From: Mycobacterium paraffinicum
Lineage (GTDB): Bacteria; Actinomycetota; Actinomycetes; Mycobacteriales; Mycobacteriaceae
Direction of reading: 5' to 3'
Assembly: GCF_001907675.1 (NCBI RefSeq)
Contig: NZ_MPNT01000019.1
Coordinates: forward strand, 47,505 to 111,504
Length of the DNA: 64,000 bases
Positions 35,151 to 43,831 of the stretch are shown piece by piece. The notes below the pieces were generated by a model. The model was not told the origin of the DNA. It worked only from the letters and a program-made list of their open reading frames with translations, and searched no databases. The position numbers were made by a program, and so were the translations under genes. The stretch's first letter is position 1, and every line of letters begins with the position of its first letter.

Positions 35151-37402
35151 CCGCGGCAGTCCCGCCGCTACCGTCGGCTGCGGCTCCGGGCTTGCTGCGC
35201 AAGCTGGTGGCCGCGGTTCGACCGGAGTTCCGGGTGGACATCCTCGTTCCCGAGCGTGGTGCGCTGGTGTTCGACACCGCGCCGTGCCGGGTGCCGGGCT
35301 GCGTGCGCCAACCGCGCACCCGCGGGCTCTGCAAAGGCCACTACGTCGGTTGGCAGCAAGAAGGCCGCCCGGACATCGACGTGTTCGCCACGACTGCAGC
35401 ACCGGAAGGGCTCGGGCGCAAAGAGCTCACGGTCTGCGCCGTCCAGGGCTGCCGGTACGGAGGTGCTCGCCGGGGTTTATGCCCACGCCACCAAGGGTTT
35501 TGGGAACGGTCCGGCATCGCCGACCGAGACGTATGGCTGGCTGCCGTTGCTCCGGTGGATGATCCCGATCATCCCGTCTGCGCGTTGTCCTATTGCACGC
35601 TATGGACGCAGGGACGGTCGCCGTTCTGCGTCAATCATCGGTCCCGATGGGCAGCGGTGGGATGTCCCGACATCGACGAGTTCATCGTGCTCTGCGAGTC
35701 CTATGGCGACGACCGGTTCGACTTCCGACCGTTCGGTGATCGCCGACAGCTCAAATTGGAGATGCAGTACGCGCTGCAGTGCCGGCACGATGAACGCCAG
35801 GTCAAGACTCCCGCTGCCGTCGCGCGTCCTGTCATCGCACTCACGGCCGCCAGTGGGGTGGCCTCGCTGCTGGACTGGCCGATGGCACGTTGGATCGAGT
35901 TCTTCGACGCCAACCACGCTGCGCAACACGGCCAGAACGGACAGCTGGCGTTTCTGCGTTACGCCTATCGCTGTCTGGAGGACCTGCACTGCGGCAGCGG
36001 GTGGGAGGCCGAGTTCCCGCGCGACGTGTGGGAGCTGCACCGGCTCGGCGTCGAGGGCCGCAAGCGGCTGCGCTTCGACGGCATTGCGCAACCGTGGCTG
36101 CGGGATCTGGCCAAGCGGTTCGCCCGCTGGCGGTTAAGCATCGGACGCAGCCCCAACCAGACCTACATCGACGTCCAGGCGGTGACGCGTTTGGCCGGCT
36201 TCTTGGCGTCCCCGCCGGTCGACATCACCAGCCTGGCCGGCATCAACCGCGCGGTATTGGAGCGCTACCTGGCCGACCTGTCCACCGACCCCCGGGCACT
36301 GCACTCCCGCAGCCGCGACATCAGCTCGCTCGGTGCGTTCCTCGACGCGATCCGCCGCCACGAGTGGGACCACGACCTGCCCGCGAGTGCCGCGTTCTAT
36401 CCCGACGACTTCCCCAAACCCGCGAAACGCCTGCCCCGCGGGCTGGCCGAGCACATCATGGCCCAGGTCGAACAGCCCGCGAACCTCGACGGATGGAACA
36501 ACCCCGAGAGTCGGCTGCTCACGATCATCCTGATGCGCTGCGGACTGCGCGTCGGTGACGCCACCAAGATCGCCTTCGACTGCGTCATCCGTGGCGGCGA
36601 CGGAGCTCCCTATCTGCGCTACACCAACGGCAAGATGAAACGCGAAGCTCTCGTCCCGATCGACGAGGAAGTCGAGCAGGCCATCGCCGAGCAACAACAG
36701 CGGATCCTGCGCCGCTGGACCAACGGCAGCCCCTGGCTGTTCGCCGCTCCGAAGATGAACCCAGACGGCCGCCGGCCGCTGACTACGCCCTCCTACCGCG
36801 GCCAGCTACGGGACTGGCTGGCGCGCTGCGAGATCCGCGACGAGCACGGCCGTCCAGTGCATCTGACTCCGCACCAATGGCGGCACACCTTTGGAACACG
36901 GTTGATCAACCGGGACGTGCCGCAAGAAGTCGTACGGGTGTTACTCGATCACTCCAGCGGTGAGATGACAGCTCACTACGCCCGCCTTCACGACACCACC
37001 GTCCGCCGGCACTGGGAGTCCGCCCGCAAGGTCGATGCCAGGGGCCAAACCGTTGCGATCGACCCCGACGGCCCACTGGCCGAAGCGAACTGGGCCAAGC
37101 AACGGCTCGGGCGCGTGACCCAAGCATTGCCCAACGGCTTCTGCGGGCTGCCAGTTCAAAAGACCTGCCCGCATGCCAATGCTTGTCTGACATGTCCGAT
37201 GTTCGTGACTACGCCCGAGTTCCTGCCGCAACACCACGAACACCGTCAGCAAGTCCTGCAGATCATCTCCGCTGCCGAGGCGCGCGGTCAGTTACGCCTC
37301 GTCGAGATGAACCAACAAGTCCTGGGAAACCTCGACACCATCATCACCACACTCGAAACCGACTCCGGTTCAGAGGAATTGGATTCTGCTGATGCGGGCT
37401 GA
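35147..37402 (+). CDS. tnpB: Tyrosine recombinase B (TnpB-like) with zinc-finger N-terminus
   Basis: The protein has 751 residues. Residues 45-180 carry three Cys-x(4)-Cys...Cys-x-x-His knuckles (CRVPGCVRQPRTRGLCKGHY is the first). The core-binding and catalytic regions follow: RCGLRVGDATKI (box I), PHQWRHTFGTRL (box II), LLDHSSGEMTAHYARL (third box and Tyr). The C-terminal domain has a Cys cluster (CPHANACLTCPMF) and a helical tail, typical of Tn554 TnpB. GTG 35147 has GGAGG just upstream. The frame starting at 34892 is rejected because it overlaps recombinase A. Confidence 0.9.
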   Translation: MTAAVPPLPSAAAPGLLRKLVAAVRPEFRVDILVPERGALVFDTAPCRVPGCVRQPRTRGLCKGHYVGWQQEGRPDIDVFATTAAPEGLGRKELTVCAVQGCRYGGARRGLCPRHQGFWERSGIADRDVWLAAVAPVDDPDHPVCALSYCTLWTQGRSPFCVNHRSRWAAVGCPDIDEFIVLCESYGDDRFDFRPFGDRRQLKLEMQYALQCRHDERQVKTPAAVARPVIALTAASGVASLLDWPMARWIEFFDANHAAQHGQNGQLAFLRYAYRCLEDLHCGSGWEAEFPRDVWELHRLGVEGRKRLRFDGIAQPWLRDLAKRFARWRLSIGRSPNQTYIDVQAVTRLAGFLASPPVDITSLAGINRAVLERYLADLSTDPRALHSRSRDISSLGAFLDAIRRHEWDHDLPASAAFYPDDFPKPAKRLPRGLAEHIMAQVEQPANLDGWNNPESRLLTIILMRCGLRVGDATKIAFDCVIRGGDGAPYLRYTNGKMKREALVPIDEEVEQAIAEQQQRILRRWTNGSPWLFAAPKMNPDGRRPLTTPSYRGQLRDWLARCEIRDEHGRPVHLTPHQWRHTFGTRLINRDVPQEVVRVLLDHSSGEMTAHYARLHDTTVRRHWESARKVDARGQTVAIDPDGPLAEANWAKQRLGRVTQALPNGFCGLPVQKTCPHANACLTCPMFVTTPEFLPQHHEHRQQVLQIISAAEARGQLRLVEMNQQVLGNLDTIITTLETDSGSEELDSADAG

Positions 37403-37832
37403 CAACACCCGGCACCTCATCGTCGCCGCCCGACAACGCCACGAACTCACCCGAGCCAAGGCGATCCAGGCATTGAGGACCCTCGACGCCGAAGGGCGCC
37501 CGGTCACCTTCGAGGCCGTGGCTCAAGCAGCGGCGGTGTCTCGGTCCTGGCTCTACGCGCAATCCGACGTCCGAGCTGAGATCGAACGGCTTCGCGCTGC
37601 CCACCGTCGAGCACCCGCGACACCGGTCCCCGCGCGGCAACGAACCTCGGACGCCTCACTGCTACGCAGGCTCGAAGCCGCCAACCAGCGCAACCGGAAA
37701 TTGGCCGAGGAGAACCGCACGCTCCGAGACCAACTCGCCCGAGCACTCGGCCAGCAGCGCACCGCATCCGAAACCACGTCAACCCGCACCCCCCGGAAAC
37801 GTCTCAGCTCGATAACGATCGGTCCCTGCTGA
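37392..37832 (+). CDS. tnpC: DUF6262/TnpC-like protein
   Basis: This 146-residue protein starts at an ATG overlapping the recombinase B end by 11 bases. The HTH-like segment (VTFEAVAQAAAVSRSWLYAQ) is followed by a coiled coil (RRLEAANQRNRKLAEENRTL) and a basic tail ending SITIGPC; the inner element's homologue ends RVMGPC, a shared C-terminal feature. It is likely a DNA-binding helper of the recombinase pair. Confidence 0.8.
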   Translation: MRADNTRHLIVAARQRHELTRAKAIQALRTLDAEGRPVTFEAVAQAAAVSRSWLYAQSDVRAEIERLRAAHRRAPATPVPARQRTSDASLLRRLEAANQRNRKLAEENRTLRDQLARALGQQRTASETTSTRTPRKRLSSITIGPC

Positions 37833-37934
37833 AAGGCCTCCCCCATGACCCCACCTCAAACGTCGACGACAACGTCCACAACGAAACACCGCAGGTCAAA
37901 GCCCCGAATAGGCCAGCGGCTCAAGATAATTCAA

Positions 37935-38061
37935 CACCAAGTCGGACATTCCTATGCGAGCACCACGTCGATCTATAGCCACGTCTGACGAGTACCGCAA
38001 CCGTTTGCTCCGTGAAGCGCTCACCAAACGCGGCATTGCCGTCGGGGAGGATCAACCGTGA
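37935..38061 (+). pseudogene. Tyrosine integrase, piece 3 of 3 (C-terminal)
   Basis: The sequence reads HQVGHSYASTTSIYSHV, holding the Gly-His motif and catalytic Tyr, then, after a 2-base loss near 37987, DEYRNRLLREALTKRGIAVGEDQP and a stop that overlaps the next gene's GTG. The three pieces add up to 1118 bases, one short of 1119, consistent with the one-base gain in piece 2 and the two-base loss here. The integrase is therefore broken by two elements and two indels. Confidence 0.9.
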
Positions 38062-38384
38062 TCAAGAAGATGGGTTATCAGTGGCGGCTGCGGGCGCTGA
38101 TGGCGCAACGGGAGCTGTACCAGACGACTGATCTGGTTCCGCTGTTGGCCGAACGTGGCGTGGTCCTGTCGCGAGAGCAAGTGTTTCGCCTGGTCACTGC
38201 GCCTCCCCAACGGCTCTCAATGGACGTGCTGGCAGCGTTGTGCGACATCTTGGAATGCTCGCCCAACGACCTGATCGAAATCGAAGCCGTCAATCAATCG
38301 GTGAAGAAGGCGGCCGGGGACTCACCGCGGGAGGTGCCGAAGGTGCGGCGCACGACTGTGCGTCGACCTGACCGCAGCTCATGA
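38058..38384 (+). CDS. XRE/Cro-type HTH protein of the integrase module
   Basis: This 108-residue protein starts at a GTG overlapping the integrase stop. Residues 20-75 form a Cro/C1-type domain of the HTH_26 kind (TTDLVPLLAERGVVLSREQV ... LSMDVLAALCDILECSPNDL). A basic tail follows. It is the middle gene of a conserved three-gene integrase / XRE / zinc-ribbon module, whose two other genes are both broken here, and it still overlaps the next gene (ATGA). Confidence 0.85.
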   Translation: MIKKMGYQWRLRALMAQRELYQTTDLVPLLAERGVVLSREQVFRLVTAPPQRLSMDVLAALCDILECSPNDLIEIEAVNQSVKKAAGDSPREVPKVRRTTVRRPDRSS

Positions 38385-39829
38385 GAGGATCGGCGAACTT
38401 CAGGCCCGACGCGTGGGATCGAGTCCGCGCTCACGTAGTCCGCGCTCTTGGCGACCTATCGCTTGCAGATGCCGACCGCCTCCTGAAAGCTGCTCGTGTC
38501 GACCGGCCGAAAACGCTCAATCAGGTCGACGCGTACCTGGCCGCTCATGGCGACGGAGTGCTCAACCCGGACGCGTCCTGCCCGCGGGGGCTTATGCGCT
38601 TGACGCACGTACTGGTGGCTGATGGCCACGCGTCGGTGAAGCCGCCGGCCTGTACGAATTGTCAACAGCGCGTGTCTCTGACCGCGATCGGTCCGACCGG
38701 CCGCATTTGTGGTCGCTGCAGAGATCTCGATCGATCGTTCACGTGCGCGCGATGCGCAAAGACCTCTGTCAGCAGACGCGTCAATCTTCCCGACGGACCC
38801 GTGTGCACGAACTGTTACAGCCGCGACCCGTTGTCGCGCAAGGAATGTAGCATCTGCGGACGCCTCCGTCCCCGGGCACGTCGACTCGTCGACGGCGGCG
38901 TGCTGTGTCCCACGTGCGCGCCACCGCGCCTATACACCTGCTCGGGATGCGGACAACGGCGCCGCGCCCCGTACGTGGCATCGGAAGGACGCATCTGCAC
39001 GAACTGCTACGCCAAAGCCAGCACCGTGTGGGTATGCGGATTATGCGGAGCCACCCGGCGCCGCCAAAGCAGCAGCGTCCTCGGCCCGCACTTGTGCGGC
39101 ACCTGCCGCGCCATCACAACGAGGACCTATTCCGGGATACGTTCACCACACTCGAAATCCACCTGCGCGTTCTGCCGACAACGGCGCGTTGTAGCCCGCC
39201 ATTGGCCAGCGGGGCCTGTCTGCACACCGTGCGTGCGCAAGGCGAAGATGTACCCGTCACCATGCGCGGCGTGCGGCCAGCAGGCGGTGCTGATCGGATT
39301 TGACCCCGACGAGCGCCAAATCTGCGGGCCATGTTCTGGCTCCACGCTCGACTACCGCTGCGCCAATTGCGGTCAACCGGGTATTCGCGCGCATAATCGA
39401 TGTAGCCGCTGCCACACCGCCGAATTACTGCACAACGCCTTAGCCGGGCCGGATGGCCAGATACCGGCGCAACTGAAGCCACTGGCGGACGCTCTTGCCA
39501 ACGCCAATGATCCACGCAGCGTCGCCGTCTGGCTCGGCAAGAGCGCCGCCGCGGAGCTCCTCATGAATCTGGCGCGCACCGGACAGACCATCACTCACCA
39601 CGCACTCGATCAGCTCCCACCCGGTGGGCATGTCAACTACGTACGTGAAATCCTCGTTCGCACAGCAGTATTGACGCCGCGTAACGAATACCTCGAACGT
39701 ATCGAGCCATGGGTGGATCGCCACCTAGCCAACTATCCCGCCGAACACGCACGGCTGGTCCGCAGCTACACCATCTGGTACCTCCTGCACCGAGCCCGCC
39801 GAGCCAAACAACCACTAAGCAATCCCGGG
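38381..39829 (+). pseudogene. Zinc-ribbon recombinase-like protein, piece 1 of 2
   Basis: 483 codons encode an N-terminal helical region, then about ten Cys-x-x-Cys zinc-ribbon pairs in tandem between residues 90 and 340 (CTNCQQRV, CGRCRDLD, CARCAKTS and so on), then a helical domain. The frame is broken at 39830 by a small TGTC...GACA element that contains an IS30-family element. It resumes at 41199. The restored protein is about 735 residues with text PLSNPG-AARIRRQVCVALEFL across the join. It is a likely DNA-binding partner of the module's integrase. Confidence 0.85.
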
Positions 39830-39840
39830 TGTCAACGGCG

Positions 39841-41158
39841 GGGTGGCTTCTAGTCAACGTCGCAACAGTTGATGGTCTGGTGAGGTTAGCAGCGCGGTGA
39901 AAAGTTCGGCGGGACTGCGGTCTTCGAGGGTGTGGCGGGGGCGGTTATTGATCTCGTATTCGACAGCGCGCAGATGGTCGGGTGTGTAGGTGCTTAGGCT
40001 GGTGCCCTTGGGGAAATATTGGCGTAGCAGCCCGTTCGCGTTCTCGTTGCTGCCGCGCTGCCACGGCGAGCGGGAGTCGCAAAAGTAGACCGGCACGCCG
40101 AGGTCTGCGGTGATGTCGGTGTGTCGGGCCATTTCGATGCCCTGATCCCAGGTGATCGATCGGATCAAGTTCGATGGCAGGCCACCCATGGTCGTGGCGA
40201 TCGCGATACGCAGGGAGTCGGCGTCACGGGTGGGAAGGTGCATCAGCCGAATCAGGCGGGTCTGGCGCTCGACCAGGGTCCCGATCGCCGAGCGCTGGTT
40301 CTTGCCGACGATGAGGTCACCTTCCCAATGCCCCGGCTGGCTGCGGTCGGCGGGAGCGAATGGCCGCTGATGGATCGACAACATCGGCTGGGCGAACCTC
40401 GGACGCCGCCGACCCGGCCGCTGGTGCGCGCGGCGATGGGTCCTGCCAGTGCGCAACGGACCCCGGTGTGACGACCTGACCTGTGGCGGCCGTATCAAGC
40501 GCGAATGGGGTTGGTACACAGCCCGGTAGATGCTTTCGTGGCACAACCACATCAATCGGTCCTCGGGGTATTCGCGCCGCAAGTGTCGGGCGATCTGCTG
40601 CGGGCTCCACCGTTGAGCGAGGAGCTCGGCGATCAGGTCACACAGGGCGGGATTCTTGTCGACCCGCCGCTGGTGACGACGCGCTCTGCGCTGAACCGCC
40701 CAGCGGTGGGCTTCAAACGGCCGGTACTGGCCGTCGCGGCGGCTGTTGCGGCGCAACTCCCTCGATACGGTCGATGGTGCCCGGCCAAGCGTGGTGGCGA
40801 TCTGCCGAACACCCATGCCCGTGCGGCGCAGATCGGCGATGCCGATCCGCTCCTCTTCGGATAGATAGCGATCGCTGATCTGGCGCACAGCCAAACGATC
40901 GAGTGCGGGCACGAATCCCACGGCCTCGCCACGCCGATAGGTTTTGTACCCCCTTGCCCAATTGTTTGCTGCGGTACGGGACACACCGACTTCACGACCC
41001 GCCGCCAAGATGGACCAGCCCCGGGCGCGCAGCTCCGTAAATCGCTCACGCTTGGCGGACTGTGGCCGTCGGCCCGGGCCTTTTTTCACGCGACGCGACG
41101 ATGACAACACAACCTCCAGAACCTAGAGAAGTGTTGCGACCGCCCCTAGAAACCACCC
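39841..41158 (-). mobile_element. IS30-family insertion sequence
   Basis: The terminal inverted repeats are about 27 bp: the left begins GGGTGGCTTCTAG at 39841, and the right, read inward, begins GGGTGGTTTCTAG from 41158. Both end in GTCGCAACA. The element of about 1318 bp is filled by one transposase gene. It looks complete. Confidence 0.8.
39854..41110 (-). CDS. IS30-family transposase
   Basis: This 418-residue DDE transposase has an N-terminal HTH (GWSILAAGREVGVSRTAANNW), a second HTH typical of IS30 (MGVRQIATTLGRAPSTVSRELRRN), and catalytic segments HWEGDLIVGKN (first Asp), TWDQGIEMARH (second Asp) and QRGSNENANGLLRQYFPKGT (Glu in NENxNGLLR). The length is usual for the family and the frame is intact, so the copy may be active. 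Confidence 0.95.
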   Translation of the reverse strand: MLSSSRRVKKGPGRRPQSAKRERFTELRARGWSILAAGREVGVSRTAANNWARGYKTYRRGEAVGFVPALDRLAVRQISDRYLSEEERIGIADLRRTGMGVRQIATTLGRAPSTVSRELRRNSRRDGQYRPFEAHRWAVQRRARRHQRRVDKNPALCDLIAELLAQRWSPQQIARHLRREYPEDRLMWLCHESIYRAVYQPHSRLIRPPQVRSSHRGPLRTGRTHRRAHQRPGRRRPRFAQPMLSIHQRPFAPADRSQPGHWEGDLIVGKNQRSAIGTLVERQTRLIRLMHLPTRDADSLRIAIATTMGGLPSNLIRSITWDQGIEMARHTDITADLGVPVYFCDSRSPWQRGSNENANGLLRQYFPKGTSLSTYTPDHLRAVEYEINNRPRHTLEDRSPAELFTALLTSPDHQLLRR

Positions 41159-41198
41159 GGGGACACGGGGTCAGTTTTCAGACGACGCCGACACCGGG

Positions 41199-41957
41199 GC
41201 AGCACGCATTCGCCGCCAGGTGTGCGTCGCACTGGAATTCCTCGCTTGGCTCGAGACCCGGGGACGCACCCTCGCCACCATGGACCAAGCAGACATCGAC
41301 AACTGGTTGGCCCACGGCACCTGGCGACACCGAGAGATCCGGCCCTTCCTGCACTGGACAACTCAGCGTCGCATCACCCACGGCGCCTCCGCGCCGGCCA
41401 ACCGACCCAGCCCGCCCTCGGTGTTCATCGACGAAGCCACGCACCTCGAGCAACTCCGCCGATGCCTCAACGACAACACCATTGACATCGATGTGCGCGC
41501 CAGTGGTGCGCTCATCCTGCTGTACGGAATCACCACCATGCGAGTACTCGGGTTACGACAGAACCAGATACACACCCAGGACGGCCACACCTACCTCACC
41601 CTGCGCGACCACGAAATGGTGCTGCCTCCTAAGCTCGCCCAACTGCTCGCACAACTGCCGCGTCCAACCCGGCGCTCGACCCTGCCCGAACCCTCAACAC
41701 CGGACCGGCTCCTGTTTCCCGGACGAACACCAGACCGCCCAGTCAACTCGGGCGTGTTCGGCAAGCGACTCAAACATAGCGGCCTGACAATCCGAGGCGG
41801 TCGCAACACCGGCCTCATCACAATGGCAGCCGAGTTACCGGGCGCAGTTCTGGCCGACCTACTCGCCATCGATATCGTCACCGCGACCCGCTGGGCGGCA
41901 TATGCCAAACGCGACTGGAATCAGTATCTTGCCACCCGAAAAGCGGGCTCTACCTAG
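41199..41957 (+). pseudogene. Zinc-ribbon recombinase-like protein, piece 2 of 2
   Basis: This piece continues the zinc-ribbon gene in frame after the CCGGG duplication: AARIRRQVCVALEFLAWLET, then a core-binding-like and a degenerate tyrosine-recombinase-like domain (LILLYGITTMRVLGLRQNQI with the box-I Arg). The box-II HxxR and the final Tyr are not recognisable (GGRNTGLITMAAELPGAVLA instead). It ends WNQYLATRKAGST. The fold suggests a catalytically dead recombinase fused to zinc ribbons. Positions 41958-42116 after it hold no gene that I can see. Confidence 0.75.
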
Positions 41958-42116
41958 CAATTGCGCCTGCCCCACTAGGGTTAGCCCATTTGATCACCGG
42001 TGGTTGCCGTTACAAATATGGTGTGGGGTTTCGGGTTACCGGCCGGGTCCTCCGGGCTGTGGACGTGGCAACGGCCGCGGCTGCCGCCGAGCGCGATGGT
42101 TCATCGCGGTCCGCGA

Positions 42117-42716
42117 TTAGTCGAATCCGGCTAGTGTGATTCTCAAGGCTTGTTCCAGTTGAATGTGGAGCGGTGGACTCGTTTTGGTGTCCGTGCTAAG
42201 CCAGCGCCGAAGTATGAATTGTGCAGTGGCCAAACCCGTGTGGACCAGCAGCGAGGGGCGGATGTCGGTCACCGCGTCGACGTCCATATGCGTAGCGACC
42301 AGTTCGATGAGCCGGTGGTTATCGTTCTCGCTGATCAGCGCCGATTCGCCCAGTAGGTGGGGGGCGGTCCGGATGGCTTCTCGCCAGTATTGCAGATTCT
42401 GATTTGCTTTGTCCCAAGCGGTTTCGATAAGCAGACGCATCAGAGTTTCGGTTGCTGATGCATCGGACGGCTGGGCGCGGTAGGACGCAACGATTTCGGC
42501 GACCGTTTGCCGGACGGGTGCGACAAGCAGGTCTTCCTTGGTGGGTGCGTAGCGGAAGTAGGTACTGATCGAGATTCCGGCCGCGGCCGCGATGTCCTCG
42601 GTTGTCACGGCAGCGAATCCGCGTTCGGCGAAAAGCTGGTGTGCGGTGTTCTGGATCTCGGAGATCAACTCGGCGCGGCGTCGGTCCCGTAACGAGCGGA
42701 TGTTTGCTGACGGCAT
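42117..42716 (-). CDS. TetR/AcrR-family regulator
   Basis: This 199-residue repressor has an N-terminal HTH (FAAVTTEDIAAAAGISISTYFRYAPTKEDLL) of standard TetR form, with a helical ligand-binding and dimer domain behind it. ATG 42716 has GAAGGTGATG upstream and is preferred over the start at 42752. It is divergent from the next TetR gene. A 25-bp palindromic operator-like site lies 42 bases upstream (42758-42782). Confidence 0.9.
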   Translation of the reverse strand: MPSANIRSLRDRRRAELISEIQNTAHQLFAERGFAAVTTEDIAAAAGISISTYFRYAPTKEDLLVAPVRQTVAEIVASYRAQPSDASATETLMRLLIETAWDKANQNLQYWREAIRTAPHLLGESALISENDNHRLIELVATHMDVDAVTDIRPSLLVHTGLATAQFILRRWLSTDTKTSPPLHIQLEQALRITLAGFD

Positions 42717-42757
42717 GCCATCACCTTCGTCAATGTGACATTCCAACTGCATTATGA

Positions 42758-42782
42758 GCTATGGTACGAACAGTAGCGTAGC
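42758..42782. promoter_or_regulatory. TetR operator-like palindrome
   Basis: GCTATGGTAC and GTAGCGTAGC face each other across GAACA; the arms match at 8 of 10 positions. The right arm is identical to that of the perfect palindrome at 49073-49097. It lies just upstream of the TetR start at 42716. Confidence 0.6.
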
Positions 42783-43144
42783 GAAACCGAAAGTACTGGG
42801 GGTATTTCCTTGCCGGTGTCGCAGCGTCGGGTGCCGTGGGTTGCGTGGGGAATTGCGGCTACCCGCATGAGTATTCGCTGCCGAGTGCGCCCGGAAGCGT
42901 CCGCCGATCGGGTCCGCGTTTCGCACCGCGGTCTGGACGGCACAGCTTCAGTACCCACTCATGGCTGTGTCACCAGTACGCTCGTGCTAGCCCCGTTTAC
43001 CGCACTCGCGGCTCTTGCAGTTGCGCTTGCGGCTGCACGCATATCCAACGGTCTGCAAAGACATCGTCTTCCCCGAAGGGGGATTTGAGGAATGTCATCC
43101 CGCCACCTCCTCGTCGAAAGGTCTATCCCCGAAGTGAAGTCGTA
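42783..43144. other. Region between two TetR genes without a clear gene
   Basis: No convincing gene is seen. A TTG frame from 42810 encodes a possible small protein with a hydrophobic stretch (TLVLAPFTALAALAVALAAA) behind GGGGGTA. It has weak coding signal and overlaps antisense frames, so it may be a remnant of a disrupted transporter. Confidence 0.3.
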
Positions 43145-43756
43145 GTGTCGGTTGACGTACCGTTCCGCGCGGCGCCAGATTCCGAGACCGGTACCGGGGG
43201 CAGCACCGCAATCCTCGATGCTGCCCGAGCGGTCGCAACGGCGGGCGGTTTCAAGGCCGTGCGTCTCAAGACGGTGGCCAAGCAAGCTGGCATCACTGTC
43301 GGGTCACTGTATGACCATTTCGCGTCGAAGACCGACCTGCTGGTGACGCTGCTCGCCCGTGAGTTCGAGCGGGTGAATCAGGAACGCGACTGGAGCACGT
43401 GCGCCGCTTCCCCGAGTGACCGACTGGGATCGTTGACAGCGCGGCTCCACGACGAGTGGCAGCAAAACCTGCAGCTCACCGAGGCCGTGGTTCGGGCATT
43501 CGTTATGGCGGGCACAGACGAAGCCTTGACAGTGCAACACGCCGCCGACGTCGTCGAAAGCATGCTGGCGCGCACGGTTGGTGGGCCGACGCAGGGAGCT
43601 TGCGAGCGACAGATCGCCGGAGTCATCGCAGATATCTGGCTGGCCAATCTAATGGCTTTCGTCGTCGGACGGGCGACAGCAGCGGAGGCGCGCGAGCGCA
43701 TTGATCGAGGTCTGCAGCGCATTCTTGCTGCGTGGAACGCGAGCAAGAGCGCATAG
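43145..43756 (+). CDS. TetR-family regulator
   Basis: This 203-residue repressor is KstR2/FadR-like in general plan. The HTH is FKAVRLKTVAKQAGITVGSLYDHFASKTDLLV, and the C-terminal domain is helical. The GTG at 43145 follows AAGTGAAG; longer upstream frames lack coding signal. Two overlapping operator-like palindromes lie just after its stop (43759-43797), upstream of the DUF6188 gene, so it or a neighbouring TetR probably controls that gene. Confidence 0.85.
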   Translation: MSVDVPFRAAPDSETGTGGSTAILDAARAVATAGGFKAVRLKTVAKQAGITVGSLYDHFASKTDLLVTLLAREFERVNQERDWSTCAASPSDRLGSLTARLHDEWQQNLQLTEAVVRAFVMAGTDEALTVQHAADVVESMLARTVGGPTQGACERQIAGVIADIWLANLMAFVVGRATAAEARERIDRGLQRILAAWNASKSA

Positions 43757-43758
43757 CA

Positions 43759-43797
43759 ATACTAATAGTATCGGTGCGCTACTAGCGGTAGCATAGG
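43759..43797. promoter_or_regulatory. Composite operator upstream of DUF6188 gene
   Basis: ATACT-AAT-AGTAT (43759-43771) runs directly into GGTGCGCTAC-TAGCG-GTAGCATAGG (43773-43797). The first 38 bases match the block at 49059-49096 at 30 positions, with the same arrangement, which indicates a shared regulator. Confidence 0.6.
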
Positions 43798-43831
43798 TAG
43801 GCGACTCGCTGGTGCGTCGAAGGGAGTGGTT

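Larger units (their letters stand above)
33920..37934 (+). mobile_element. 4.0 kb Tn554-like element just before integrase Gly-His motif
   Basis: Left end TTCTCTCGAGCC (33921-33932) and right end GGCTCAAGATAA (37918-37929) are inverted relatives (10 of 12-13 positions). The flanks rejoin in frame as ERFVQ-HQVGHS. It carries three rightward genes (recombinase A, recombinase B, DUF6262-like) with intact frames and 4- to 11-base overlaps, so it may still be functional. It is a relative of the 10.6 kb outer element in the same gene but in opposite orientation. Confidence 0.85.
39830..41193. mobile_element. TGTC...GACA MITE-like element split by IS30-family element
   Basis: The outer ends are TGTCAACGGCG (from 39830) and ...GACGCCGACA (to 41193), flanked by a perfect 5-bp direct repeat CCGGG at 39825-39829 and 41194-41198. 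The end sequences resemble the 68-bp MITE at 63278 (TGTC, then AAAACTGA in mirror form). The IS30-family element occupies 39841-41158 inside it. Confidence 0.65.
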
